64,000 nucleotides of DNA from Lepidurus packardi (lineage: Eukaryota > Arthropoda > Branchiopoda > Notostraca > Triopsidae): assembly GCA_023053545.1 (NCBI GenBank), contig JAKZAN010000006.1, positions 10,510,351 to 10,574,350 of the forward strand. The letters run 5' to 3'. The translations under genes were made by a program, and so were the position numbers. Numbering within the stretch: position 1 is the stretch's first letter; every line of letters begins with the position of its first letter. A model generated the notes under the pieces. The model did no database searches. It saw only the letters and a list, made by a program, of their open reading frames with translations, and was not told the DNA's origin. Positions 1 to 10,073 of this stretch are shown here, piece by piece.

Positions 1-2095
1 GGAAAGTTCCCGTTTTAGGTCATCCTGAATGCGTGATAGATCAGGCCAGATGTCAGAACTAGTTGAAACTTGCGGAAGGCTGGACATGCGAGGATGGTAA
101 CCGTAATTCGCGAAGAAGGGAGATTTCTTAATGGAGGCGTGGACGCTGTTGTTGTATGCAAATTCGGCAAACGGGAGCAGCGATACCCAGTTGTTCTGGT
201 TATACGAGAGATAACAGAGCAAATACTGCTCCAAGACTTGGTTGATGCGCTCTGTTTGCCCATCAGACTCAGGATGGAAGGCCGTGGAAAGGTTACCTTG
301 GATTCCTAGATCAGAACAGAAAGTTTTCCAGAACTTGGAGACAAACACAGAGCCACGATCAGAGACAATGCTGGAGGGCAGGCCATGAAGCTTGAAGATA
401 TGTTCTTTGAAGATTTTAGCCAGGCCGTCTGCGGTCGTGGTTGTATTGCAAGGCACGAAGTGAGCCATCTTAGTAAGCCGGCAGACCCAGACAGAAATTG
501 CGTTATAACCTTCAGACGGAGGAAGGTCGGTTATGAAGTCGGTGGACAGATCACTCCAGGGCTGTTCAGGAATTGGAAGAGGTTGAAGCAGTCCGTGCGG
601 CTTATGACGCGGAGCCTTAGCTCTGGCGCAGTCACAAGTGAAAACATAGTCTGCAACAAACTTCTTCATATTGGGCCACCAGTAATTGCGACTCACAAGC
701 TCCATGGTCTTAGCAACCCCAAAGTGTCCAGCAGCTGGAGAGTCGTGAAGTTCTTTCAGGACTTGTAACCGTAAGCCATCAGTAGGGATGTAAAGGAGAC
801 CGTTCTTACAGTAATCCATCCTGTAGTTTAAGCGATGAATCACGTCCAAGGTTTTCCAGGAGCGGGTCTTCCAGGGTGGCTGAACGCAGAGAGTCCAGAA
901 AGTTGGTGTCAAATTCCTGAATTCCAGCAGAATATATCTGACTTGGGTCAAGAAACCGCCTGAAATTGAAGGGATCTTTTCCTTTTTCGTGAACAACGTA
1001 ATCAGATCGCCGTGAGAGCAGATCGGCCTTGGTATTACGTTTACCGGGAAGGTGGGTTAAAATGAAGTCAAACTCTGAAAAGAACAGAGACCATCTTGCC
1101 TGCCGTCTTGTGAGCTGTTTCGTTGTCATGAAATACTGCAGGTTTTTATGGTCGCACAAAACGGTCACAGGATGAGTGGCACCCAGAAGAAAATGTCGCC
1201 ACTCCTTGAAGGCCTCGTAGACGGCAAGAAGCTCTTTATCATAGATCTCTTAGTTTCGTTCAGCAGGATACATTTGTCTTGAAAAGAATGCACCCGGTGT
1301 AGTATCTTTTGTTCGTCATACTGAGACAGGACGGCACCAATAGCAAAGTCAGAGGCGTCCGTCTCCACGATGAACGGTTTAGAAGAGTCCGGATGAATCA
1401 TTACCGGCGGAGATGCAAAGGCATTCTTGAGATCTTGAAAGGCCTTGTCAGCCTCGGCACTCCAGACAAACTTCACGTCCTTCTTGAGTAATCTGGTGAT
1501 AGGCGTTGCCAAGGCGGCGTAGTTCTGGATGAATCGGCGATAAAAATTGGCAAAACCCAAGAAAACCTGAATATCATGCACGGATTTCGGAGATGGCCAG
1601 TCCAGGATTTTTTCCACGTTTTTGACATCCATTGACACTCCCTGCGAGGTTATGACGTATCCCAAGTAGTCAATTTTGTTGGAGAAGAACTGGCATTTCT
1701 CTAGCTTGCAGTACAGTTTGTACTTGCGAAGCCGTTCAAGGACGGTTCTCAAATGCTGTCCATGCTCTTCGACTGAATTCGACAATACCAGGATGTCGTC
1801 CAGGTACACGATGACGAACTTGTCCAAGCAGTCGCGGAAGATGTCGTTCATTAAGTGCTGGAATACCGCTGGGGCGTTAGACAAACCGTAGGGCATTACG
1901 AGGTATTCAAAGTGTCCAAATCGGGTCCTAAAAGCCGTTTTCCACTCCTCGCCCTTCTTTACACGTACCAAGTTGTAGGCTCCCCGAAGATCTAGAGCAG
2001 AGAATACCTTTGCCTTGGACAGAGTCTTGATGAGATCCGAGATTAGGGGCAGAGGGTAGCGATTCTTGATGGTGACCTTGTTGAGCCCTCTGTAG
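1..2095 (-). mobile_element. Ty3/gypsy retrotransposon A, pol fragment (RT, RNase H, integrase), broken
   Basis: Read on the minus strand, the frame from about 2095 down to 1165 is a gypsy reverse transcriptase: the entry motif RGLNKVTIKNRYPLPLI, then FSALDLRGAYN, the catalytic YLDDILV (near 1780-1800) and the thumb motif GFANFYRRFIQNY. RNase H follows at about 1310-806 ([27 protein letters not shown]). The integrase core continues to the window edge (VSDRGSVF near 350, HPESDGQTERINQ near 260). The copy is dead. One base appears lost near 1297, between RT/RNase H motifs, and a TAA stands near 1247 where the family has a tyrosine. The 5' side is cut inside RT at about 2095, where BEL sequence begins. 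The 3' end lies outside the window. Confidence 0.93.
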
Positions 2096-2390
2096 CCCTC
2101 TGACGGGGATCGAATAGCCGAGCAGCTTTCAAAAACTTCACACCTTGCTGACGAAATCTGGGGACTCCTTTTGCGTCGGACATGTAATGTTGGGTTAGCT
2201 CCGTAGTCATGTCAGAAAACGCTTTCCTGTGTTTCGCAGGCAATGTTAAATCTTTGGCCCGTTCTGTTGACCACGAGTGTAGGTCGGCTATGCGATTGTA
2301 AGCTTGATGAATGTTGACCTGCCGGGCTCGAGCCGGCTTTAGTGGAGTTCCAATAACCCCACGGGTTACCCAACCAAGTACGGTGTTTAA

Positions 2391-2722
2391 AGCTTCGTGC
2401 CCACTGGCAGTCAAATTGAATCAGTCGTCAGTCCCAGTCACGAAATGGCTTGACTGAGGGAGTGGTTTGGGCTCTGTTTTGGCTGACTGATACTGACGGA
2501 GATAATTCAAATGGAATTGAATTGAGGACCCTTGACGCATTGACTGATCCTGAAAGGAACACATTGCCAAGAAATGTTGTATGAAAAACATGAATGAAAC
2601 TTTGTTATTTGATTATTAATATAATACATAAATACTGTTAAAGCCATACGAATTAACTGTATTTGCGCTGAAATGTTTTTAGTGCCGAGAAAGCAACTTG
2701 AGATCAACGGCAACGCCATGTT
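2391..2722. repeat. Left long terminal inverted repeat of the Harbinger-like element
   Basis: About 330 bp that is matched in reverse complement by 4152-4483 with few differences. The arms include the shared text gctttctcggcac and tttcttggcaatgtgttc. The right arm covers the first of two possible ATGs of the MADF gene (4176). Confidence 0.85.
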
Positions 2723-3120
2723 TTCGTTTGTTGTGTTTCCAAAACAAAGCTGCAAAATACATTCTTTGGTTTCATTTCGCGGTCTTTGTTATCCTTGCTT
2801 GGAATATTTATAAGTGAGAGACGCATTTTCGGTTCGGTTTTGGAGAAGAGCAGGTTCGAAATGAGCAATCTTTAATTAATCCCATGGGTAAGGAATAGAC
2901 CATTGTGGCTTTCCTATACTCCTTTTTTTGGGACGGTATAGTACAGTACATCTGACCAACTATTATACTTTCTCTGAGCTATATGCTCAGAAACATGAAA
3001 AGAATACAGTAAAAAAAATTCAAAGTTTATTTTACATTCGTTTTTCCTTGTTTAAATACTATGACACGTCTAGATTAATGAGAATGAAACGGCATGCTTT
3101 ATCAAAATAAATATTTCCTT

Positions 3121-4116
3121 TCACACAATTTGAGTTTGCACTGAAAGTCCACCAACTGTAGCTAAGTAGGCAATTTCACTCATCTTTAGCATAGCCAAGG
3201 CTCTGGTCTGAACATCTAAGGGCTCCAGCTGTTTCGCTATGTGCTGACCAAACACTTCAGAATCGGACAGGGTTTTGGGGGCGACCAAAGCTGATGCGAC
3301 TGAGGCCGACAATGCACACGCTGTTTCAGTCAGTTTCTTGGAATTAAGCTCGGACGAAGATAGCAGACGATCTATAGGACCTGTTGGTGAAGCCTTAACT
3401 CTTTTCCCTAAAAGTGAATAATTCAATTTATTGTTTAACACAATGAAAAGACTTACTCGGACCAGGCTGACTAGCCGATGTATCACTGTCCACAGTTAAA
3501 GCAGCGGGCGTGCTTGCACGACTGACACCTATAAGTAGAAAAATGTCTGTCATACAATCAATGACGTTAATGATTTTATACTTACAATAAAACTCTTGGC
3601 TCTCTGACGGTAGCGGAGTTAGACTAGGCTCTACAAAAATTTCTTCACTTAATATATGGTAGTCTTCGAAGTTAGAAGTAGTCCTATAAAGACTTCTTAG
3701 TAAAGAAACACAATACAACTATTACATACTCCGTTGGCGGACAGTCATCAATAAAGGACATAGCTTCCAAAAATGTCCAAGCCTTCTTATTTGAAGCTTC
3801 ACTCCCACTTGGTATTTTTTTGCTCGTGCGCTTTGCGCGCATATAGTTGCTTCTCAAATTATCCCAGGTGGACTTGCAAACAGAATCTGCAATTGAAGGA
3901 TTAATATAACTAAGGAATTTTGAGGATATTATTCTTTGTTTGCTTACCTGGGAAACAAACTTCGGCACTTATCTTTTCCCAGCAATTTTTACGGACAGAT
4001 GCATCCTTATAGTCCGCGCGTGACAATCTATACATATAGAGAGCTGGGTAATTCCGGACACATTCAATTAAATGAAACTTCTCTGAATCTTTCATTTTCT
4101 TCTCGTCACTTGCCAT
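3121..4116 (-). CDS. MADF/BESS-type DNA-binding protein carried by the Harbinger-like element
   Basis: Five exons on the minus strand: 4116-3948, 3886-3730, 3683-3586, 3528-3457, 3407-3121. All have GT-AG junctions and all phases agree, giving 260 aa with no stop. Exons 1-2 make a MADF (Myb/SANT-like) domain at about residues 12-90: FHLIECVRNYPALYMYRL, then YKDASVRKNCWEKI, then STWDNLRSNYMRAKR. The last exon ends in a BESS-like helix (FGQHIAKQLEPLDVQTRALA), which in this family mediates protein contacts. An ATG at 4176 would add 20 residues but lies inside the inverted repeat, so I chose 4116. In Harbinger elements a MADF/Myb-like second protein is known to help bring the transposase to DNA. 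Here it stands alone, which is inference for a helper role or for a host gene captured between repeats. Confidence 0.82.
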
Positions 4117-4151
4117 GCAGTGTATTCTTTTGGAGCCTTGTTTACTACAAA

Positions 4152-4483
4152 TATGTGGCGTTGCCGCTGAGCTCAAGTTGCTTTCTCGGCACTAAAAACA
4201 TTTCAGCGCAAATACAGTTAATTCGTATGGCTTTAACAGTATTTATGTATTATATTAATAATCAAATAACAAAGTTTCATGCATGTTTTTCATACAACAT
4301 TTCTTGGCAATGTGTTCCTTTCAGGATCAGTCAATGCGTCAAGGGTCCTCAATTCAATTCCATTTGAATTATCTCCGTCAGTATCAGTCAGCCAAAACAG
4401 AGCCCAAACCACTCCCTCAGTCAAGCCATTTCGTGACTGGGACTGACGACTGATTCAATTTGACTGCCAGTGGGTAGGAAGCT
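4152..4483. repeat. Right long terminal inverted repeat of the Harbinger-like element
   Basis: Reverse-complement partner of 2391-2722. It ends at a TAA target-site copy (4484-4486). Confidence 0.85.
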
Positions 4484-4919
4484 TAAGGCGACCGATTCAC
4501 CGGAATTGCCTCTGCGTATTTCGTTGGCAAGCATCAATTCGGAATGGTCTAGTCCCAGCAAAATGTCAACTGGACCTCCAGCTTCGTGCAAGGATAGGTC
4601 TGCCAGGTGCGGCCGTTGACCCTGCAAACTTAGGACCAAGGTGCAGGCACCACCTGGCTACATACTTTAGGTATCGAGTGTGCTTGAATAACAGCTCAAT
4701 GACCGTCTGTTTGGGATTCTAGGCATAGTGTAACCTTCCGTGACGTACACTCCCTAGGTTACCCCGCTAATACAAAGTTAATTTTCTTCGCCTTGCAGGC
4801 CTAGTTTATTAAGGAAACCTTCCATAATCAATGTTGTGTCGCTTCCCTCGTCCAGCATTCTTACCGCTCTGTTATGTGGCGATGTCATAGGCGTTTTGGA
4901 ATGCCGCTGCCCGCACAAC

Positions 4920-5647
4920 CGTCGCCCGAACTTTAACAAGGAGGCACTCTCGGGTTGGGATGCTTTAACCTCGTTCCAGGCAAGACGGTTATGGGACATC
5001 TGGAAGAAATACTATATACCTACCCTCACCAATCGTCCGAAGTGGCGCAACCGACAACGGGATTCTCAGAGAGAAGATGCAGTTCTAGTTCTTGAACCTA
5101 ACCTGCTTCGCGGGAAGTGGCTGCACGGAAGAATCACTGAAGTCTTCAGGGTAAGCGATGGCTGCGTTCGTTCGGCAATGGTGGAAACGGACTCGGGAAT
5201 GTACCACTGCCCGATACATAAGCTTTCCCTGCTCGACGCCGTGCCAGCTGAAGAGGAATCGGAGCAGCTCGTCGGAGACCCGAGTAGCTGCTCGGGGGGG
5301 GGGGGGGAGTGTTGGTGCGAGCCAAGCCAAATATTAGGCCGCTCAGCCACCCCTTGCTTTTTGGTTGACAGGACCGTTGGGGATCCAAGGTGTAGGGTTG
5401 GTCTCGACAAGTAGGTTTAGAGAGCGAGAGTCGCAAGAGAGTGGTCGAGAGCGATAGAGTTGGGAACAAGGATCCAAAATATATTTCAGTAGTAACGATA
5501 GTTGATAGGTAGACCTGAGAAGTGTAACTCTGCACCCAAGTGTGACCGCCCTATTTTGTTATCCTTCTGTTATTAAGCATTATTTGATTTTCAATAAACC
5601 TCCAATTAAATCCAACGCTAAATTCCGTCTAAAACCACCAGCCAGCA
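4920..5647 (+). mobile_element. BEL/Pao retrotransposon, 3' end of pol plus 3' LTR
   Basis: The plus-strand frame from about 4920 to 5240 encodes the BEL-specific C-terminal DUF5641 region: FQARRLWDIWKKYYIP, a KW pair, AVLVLEPNLLRGKWLHGRI, then a DG turn and HKLSLLDAV. A G-rich tract at about 5294-5308 (polypurine tract) precedes the LTR. This piece points the opposite way from the BEL protease fragment at 2096-4950, and the two meet head to head near 4920-4950, so they come from different copies or from an inversion. Confidence 0.82.
5310..5647 (+). repeat. BEL/Pao 3' LTR
   Basis: Starts TGTTGGTGCGAGCC directly after the polypurine tract and ends CCAGCCAGCA, giving TG...CA ends and about 338 bp. 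An AATAAA-type signal lies near 5593. No 5' partner was seen in the window. Confidence 0.75.
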
Positions 5648-5947
5648 CTTCATCCCGTATAAAAAAGTTACAGTACATTCCGTACATTCACCCGCCCAAG
5701 AACACATAACATTGATCTTTGGTCCAAATATCGCATGCCAAGTGCCAGATTAACATTCAGTCAAGATATGTCCATTAAGCAGCTCACCTTGTCCAGGGGT
5801 TTGGTTTGCCCGTCCACTAGGACCTGCTGCGTTGGTAGCAGAATTGCGTTCGTCCACATTCCCGCTTACGAATTTAAAATCCTCGTTCCGAATCTCCTCA
5901 TCAGCAAGGCTTTGTGACAGACTGTTTCACAGCATTGTCAATGTAAT

Positions 5948-6282
5948 TCAGACAGCAATGTCAATGAAAGGATACCAGTTGTGGACGTGATGGAGATTAC
6001 CTATCCCTTTCTTCCTCTGCTTTCTTTCTCTGCTTCCGCTTCCTTGGGATGCATTATATCCACAAGCTTCAGCAGGAGATTCTGCAATCTCTTCGGGCAA
6101 TTGTCTTTTCGTTATGCCATGAATCTGCAGGGACTGAGCAGTATCAAAGAAAGATAGGGTTTTCGCGTTTTCGATCTTGATTTCCCCATCGTACATGAAA
6201 TCCACTAACAACTGCAACTCTTCAAAGCTACGTCTTTGAGGAACACGATCGGTTGGCAATCCGGGTGCAAGGATAGAGGTTC
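5948..6282 (-). pseudogene. BTB/POZ domain exon, C-terminal half, frameshifted
   Basis: After a good acceptor (tttacttatacag, intron ending 6283) the minus strand encodes the second half of a BTB domain. One frame gives QPIVFLKDV, the next SFEELQLLVDFMYDGEI then FFDTAQSLQIHGIT. Together these match the core of BTB-zinc-finger proteins of the tramtrack/lola type, but a single missing base near 6225 separates them. The tail (to a stop near 5948) is basic and ends without zinc fingers. No first half of the domain was found upstream. I read it as a duplicated, decayed exon. A sequencing error is the alternative. Confidence 0.6.
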
Positions 6283-6391
6283 CTGTATAAGTAAACGAAA
6301 AAGCGTATATTAATCTACTATATTCATGCATAAGCCTATGGTTGAAACGGCAAAGAAATTCCATTGTGCTCCTTCGAAAACCTAACCTCAT

Positions 6392-7377
6392 GTCACCTAG
6401 TTTTATGTAACTAACCTAACCTTGAGCTCAGTCAAATCTATGGTTCAATTTCAGTTCCATGACTGAAAAACTACCCCAGGCAACAATAGCAAGACCCAAA
6501 TGTGACTGTCAGGCGCATGAGACGAATAATGACTCATGCATATGCTCTATTGTTCTTTAGCTACTTCAGTAAATATGCTTACTTCAAAATAAGAAGAAGA
6601 CGCCCAGAGTATCACTCTGTGGGCCGACAGAAACTTTCCTTCTGCTGCCAAATTTTGGCCCTCTGGTGTACTATGGAAGGGAATACAAATCGATTGCTTC
6701 TTGGCGAGCAACGGCAAACAGTAATTCCCGATCTTAAAGTGTGTTTTTTGGTATATCTGCAGTTCTAACCTAAACCTCAGTCTCTAAACTGATATTTAAT
6801 AAACTGATAAAGGTATTTGGTATTAAGAAATAAACTGATTACCAACTACATGTAAAAATGGTATTTTTAGCAAAATGTTTAACTCAAGCCATTTCTTTAT
6901 GTACGGGTAATGAAGCTATAGAGATTCTAAATTAATAATAATTTGATAAAAACGACGTATTACTTGTCATGTAATTGGCCCTTTAGTGCGGCCCTGTGCT
7001 AATAAGGGTGGCACGATTTCTTCCGAAACGTTGACTATATCCTCAAGTTACTGCCGTAAACTGTCGACTAGCAAAAAAATCCAACACAAAATCGCCCATT
7101 TTTTTATAACATGACAAATTTTTTTTTTTTAACAAGGAAAAGCTAATGAGACATGCCTGACTCAGCATGAACAATAATGATTTTCTTCCAGCAAATTGGT
7201 TTGCAGTCCGATTTGCATACAAAATGAAGAAACGTATTCTAAAACACCGTGATCTTAAAATGTATTTTTCGTTGGCCGATCGACTCAGGTTACCATTACT
7301 TTTGCATGCTTTTTCCGGTCAGGAGCCTGGCCACGCGACAATTCTTCCTCTGCTTTCTTTCTCCTTTCTTTCTTTCT
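6392..7377. other. Non-coding stretch, nothing recognised
   Basis: AT-rich sequence with short open frames only. No motif, RNA gene or terminal repeat was seen. A T-run lies near 7120-7130. Confidence 0.5.
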
Positions 7378-7825
7378 GATAGGCCCGATCTGAGACCCAA
7401 TAACCCGATAACCCGGTCAGAGACCAAAAACCCGATCTGATCTGATGACCCGATCTGAGACCCCGATAACCCGGTCAGACCCCGATAACCCGGTCAGACT
7501 CCGATAACCCGGTCAGAGACCGATAACCCGATCTGATCTGAGAGACTCGATCTGAGACCCAATAACCCGATCTGATACCGCGATAACCCGGTCAGAAACC
7601 GATAACCAAATCTGATCTGATGACCCGATCTGAGTTTCCGATGACCCGGTCAGAGACCGATAACCTGATCTGAGACCCCGATAACCCGGTCAGAGACCGA
7701 TTACCCGATCTGTTCTAAGAGACCCGATCTGAGACCCAATAACCCGGTCAGAAACCGATACCCCGATCTGAAACCCCGATGACCCGGTCAGAGACCGATA
7801 ACCTGAACTGATCTGAGAGACCCAG
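7378..7825. repeat. Minisatellite built from GATAACCCGGTCAGA and CCCGATCTGAGA modules
   Basis: About 450 bp in which two short modules, gataacccggtcaga and cccgatctgaga, alternate with small variants (cccaataacccg, gatctgatctgaga). Higher-order units of roughly 50-60 bp can be seen but spacing drifts. It abuts an LTR at 7826. Confidence 0.9.
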
Positions 7826-8106
7826 TGTCAGGAATTGCAGAACAGAAGACGGGTCTGTTGTCGAGAAACGGAGTTGTATTAACTTCAGAAGATGTTGTGT
7901 CTACACTTAGCAGAGTAGTTGACTGGATCTAAGTGATTACCACTCTGGTTAGTGAACCAGAGTGCGCAGCTATATATACGAGACTGCCGACCTCGCAACT
8001 GTTGTGGGACCAGGTTGACCTGATCCCACAAGGGCCGCAACATGTTTGGAATGCGAGTTACAACACTATGAGTCAAGATGGGTCAAGATGGGTCAAGATC
8101 ATGACA
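7826..8106 (-). repeat. Probable LTR of gypsy element B
   Basis: 281 bp with matching ends (TGTCAGGAATTG... / ...GATCATGACA, that is TGTCA...TGACA). On the minus strand a TATA box (tatatata near 7970-7980) lies inside. It sits downstream of gypsy B pol in the orientation expected of a 3' LTR. No second copy was found, so assignment to element B rests on position. A three-fold gtcaagatggg repeat lies just inside the right end. Confidence 0.55.
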
Positions 8107-8514
8107 CAGGGGCAGTGTAAAGTAAGCTTAAGGCTGAACATCTTATTGCCATGGCAGGATAGGATTTTAACGGACTACCAACATTCGTCAGGGGACATCT
8201 CATGTTTATTATTTGTGAGAATTGTGTCGGTTCCTCCGAAAAAGAATGAATTGATGGTTTTTTCGCGGCTCCACGCGCTGCAGGCATATCCTTTAAAGGT
8301 GGTGTGGGTTGGCGAGCCACGAGAAGTTGATGCGTTACGTGGACGGGAGCTGTAGTCCTAGAAGCTGTCGTGCATTCTGTGACCAATCCCAAGTCTACGA
8401 CATTGGTTTTCGACAAGGACGTACAATTGCACAGTCTCCGTGGTCGGCGCAGCGAGTAACAGCCGTAGTGAGGTGAAAATTAGTGGTACGAGCATCTTAA
8501 GTGGAACATTAAGA
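8107..8514. other. Region between gypsy B pol and its LTR
   Basis: About 400 bp with one unremarkable minus-strand open frame of 105 codons (8099-8416). Its position fits the region between pol and the 3' LTR of a gypsy element. No env-like features (signal peptide, transmembrane segment) were seen, and no polypurine tract was clear. Confidence 0.4.
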
Positions 8515-10073
8515 TTATGCACATGTGCTTACGTAAAAAATAAAAGAGAAGAAAAGAACAGATTTTTTTTTAATATGGTTGAAATCGGGAGGGTTTTTTG
8601 ATTGTTCGTTTATCTCGTAGAGATAAGGTTGGAGGGTTCTTGTTTCTTGGCTAGACGACACTGTTGGGGGGAAAAAATGCGGGTTAGGGTCGTTATCAAC
8701 TGGTATTGGGGTGTGGTGATTTGAAGGACTGCGAAGTATGTCCGCATATGTGGCGCTGTCGGAGGAATTTGATGGTGTGTAATGATGTATAGTAGTGCTA
8801 GAGGGCCTTTTGGGGGAGGTTGGTGGGGGCGGTATGGGGCTTATTGGCCGAGGTTCTTCCCGTGTTCCTGCTTTCGGGTCCCTACACTCGTCGTATTCCC
8901 AACACTGTTTCAATCGGTTTAAGTGTACTGTATGCTTTTTGCAGGAAATGGGGTCGATTAGCGCTGTAACCGGGGAGGGTCTATCAATAATTCGGTAAGG
9001 ACCAGACCGTCTATAGTCCAATTTCCTGGAAAGACCTGGTTTCGCTGCGGGCTTCGTCATGTATACTTTGTCTCCCATGCGAAAATGACGTTCGGTCGCG
9101 GTCCTGTCATAATACTGTTTTTGCTTTTCTTGCGCTGTTTCAAATGCGACTCTGCGATTATCCATGCAGTATGGAGGTGAGATGTCAGTTTTTCTTTGTA
9201 GTCAGGGTGTGAGAATACCTGTGCTGATTTAGGTGACAATATGGAATCTATCGGAAGGGCTGGGTCTCTACCATAAAGCAGTTAGAATGGTGATTTTAAT
9301 GTGGAGGACTGCATTGAGGTTCGGTACGCGAGGAGGAGTTACGGTAGGTGTTCGTCCCAGTCCGTATGGGTATCATTTACATAATGTGAGATCATGTCAG
9401 CTAAAGTTTTATTGAACCGTTCTGTGAGGCCGTCGCATTGAGGATGGTATGGTGCGGTCCTTTGCTTGGTGGTATTTAGGAAGGCGCAGATATTTTTTAT
9501 TAATTCGGCCATAAAAATAGGACCCTGATCAGATAGGAGGTGTCGAGGTGCTCCGTGTCTCGTAATTAATTCTTCGCAGTATAACTTCGCAAGGGTTTCG
9601 GCTTTTTGGTCGAGTATGACGTAAGCTTCTGGCCATTTAGTTAAATAGTCTGTGAAAACTATAATGTATTTGTTTCTCCGAGGTGTACCTGGAAGCGGGC
9701 CGAGGACGTCGACGGCAATTCTATCGAAGGGGCGCCCTGCTATAGGCATGGGCATTAATGGAGTCCTAAGGGTTTTTGTGGGCGATTTGCGTTTATTGCA
9801 AGATGGGCAGGACCGTATGTACTGTACTTCTTTACGTCCCTATGGAGGCCTACCCAATAGTACCGGGCTAGGATTTTATTATATGTTTTTTGTATGGCCA
9901 GATGTCCTGCGGTTTTGTGGTCGTGTAGACTGGATAGGATGATCGTTCGTAAAGTGTCGGGGACAATTGGGAGTGGAACTAGGATTTTATTATCGTGAAT
10001 GCTGGGCCGTGGGCGACAGATGATGCCGTCAGAGTTTAGCAGATATTCGTGTGATTTTCGTTTCCAGTGTGAG
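8515..10073 (-). mobile_element. Ty3/gypsy retrotransposon B, integrase half of pol
   Basis: On the minus strand from 10070 down are the zinc-binding HHCC region (LHDHKTAGHLAIQKTYNKI, YYWVGLHRDVKKY, the following cysteines partly lost: CPA/C positions read YGPAH), the DDE core (FDRIAVDVLGPLPG, TDYLTKWPEAY, HLLSDQG, TAPYHPQCDGLTERFN) and the C-terminal part (FRMGDKVYMTKP, GPYRIIDRP, VHLNRLKQC). A proline/serine-rich tail ends with a stop at 8515. The chain is interrupted near 9755 and 9340-9165. The 5' part is cut at about 10074 by the hAT end. Confidence 0.9.

Larger units (their letters stand above)
2391..4483. mobile_element. Harbinger-like DNA transposon, 2.09 kb, with MADF gene but no transposase seen
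   Basis: The two ends are inverted copies of about 330 bp (2391-2722 and 4152-4483) whose tips are agcttcgtgcccactggcag and, reversed, agcttcctacccactggcag (18 of 20 match). TAA flanks both sides (2388-2390, 4484-4486), fitting the 3-bp TWA target duplication of PIF/Harbinger. Removing element plus one TAA brings the interrupted BEL reading frame back in register, which fixes the boundaries. A TTAA reading (piggyBac) is also possible, but the tips then misalign by one base and lack the usual CC start. The only gene seen inside encodes a MADF/BESS protein. I found no DDE transposase. Confidence 0.82.
2096..4950 (-). mobile_element. BEL/Pao pol fragment (aspartic protease/DUF1758 region), split by a later insertion
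   Basis: Minus-strand frames at about 4940-4490 carry a BEL-type retropepsin: RMLDEGSDTTLIMEGFLNKL (the usual D-S/T-G triad region reads DEGS) and, further on, GGPVDILLGLDHSELML followed by RRGNSGE. The text breaks at 4486 and resumes at 2390 with NTVLGWVTRGVIG, the standard continuation of this domain. The 2.1 kb between is the Harbinger-like element described separately. Stops around 4650-4760 show that the copy is degenerate. The piece ends at about 2095 against gypsy A. Confidence 0.75.

Noticed and set aside
2391..4483. piggyBac element with TTAA target.
   Set aside because: TTAA is present on both sides, but the tips then fall out of register by one base, do not start with CC, and the encoded protein is MADF, not a piggyBac transposase.
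4836..5414. The whole 192-codon plus-strand frame as a host gene.
   Set aside because: Its middle is the BEL DUF5641 domain and its end is translated polypurine tract and LTR.
7378..7825. Regular repeats as a CRISPR array.
   Set aside because: Modules vary in length, no unique spacers exist, and the genome is eukaryotic.
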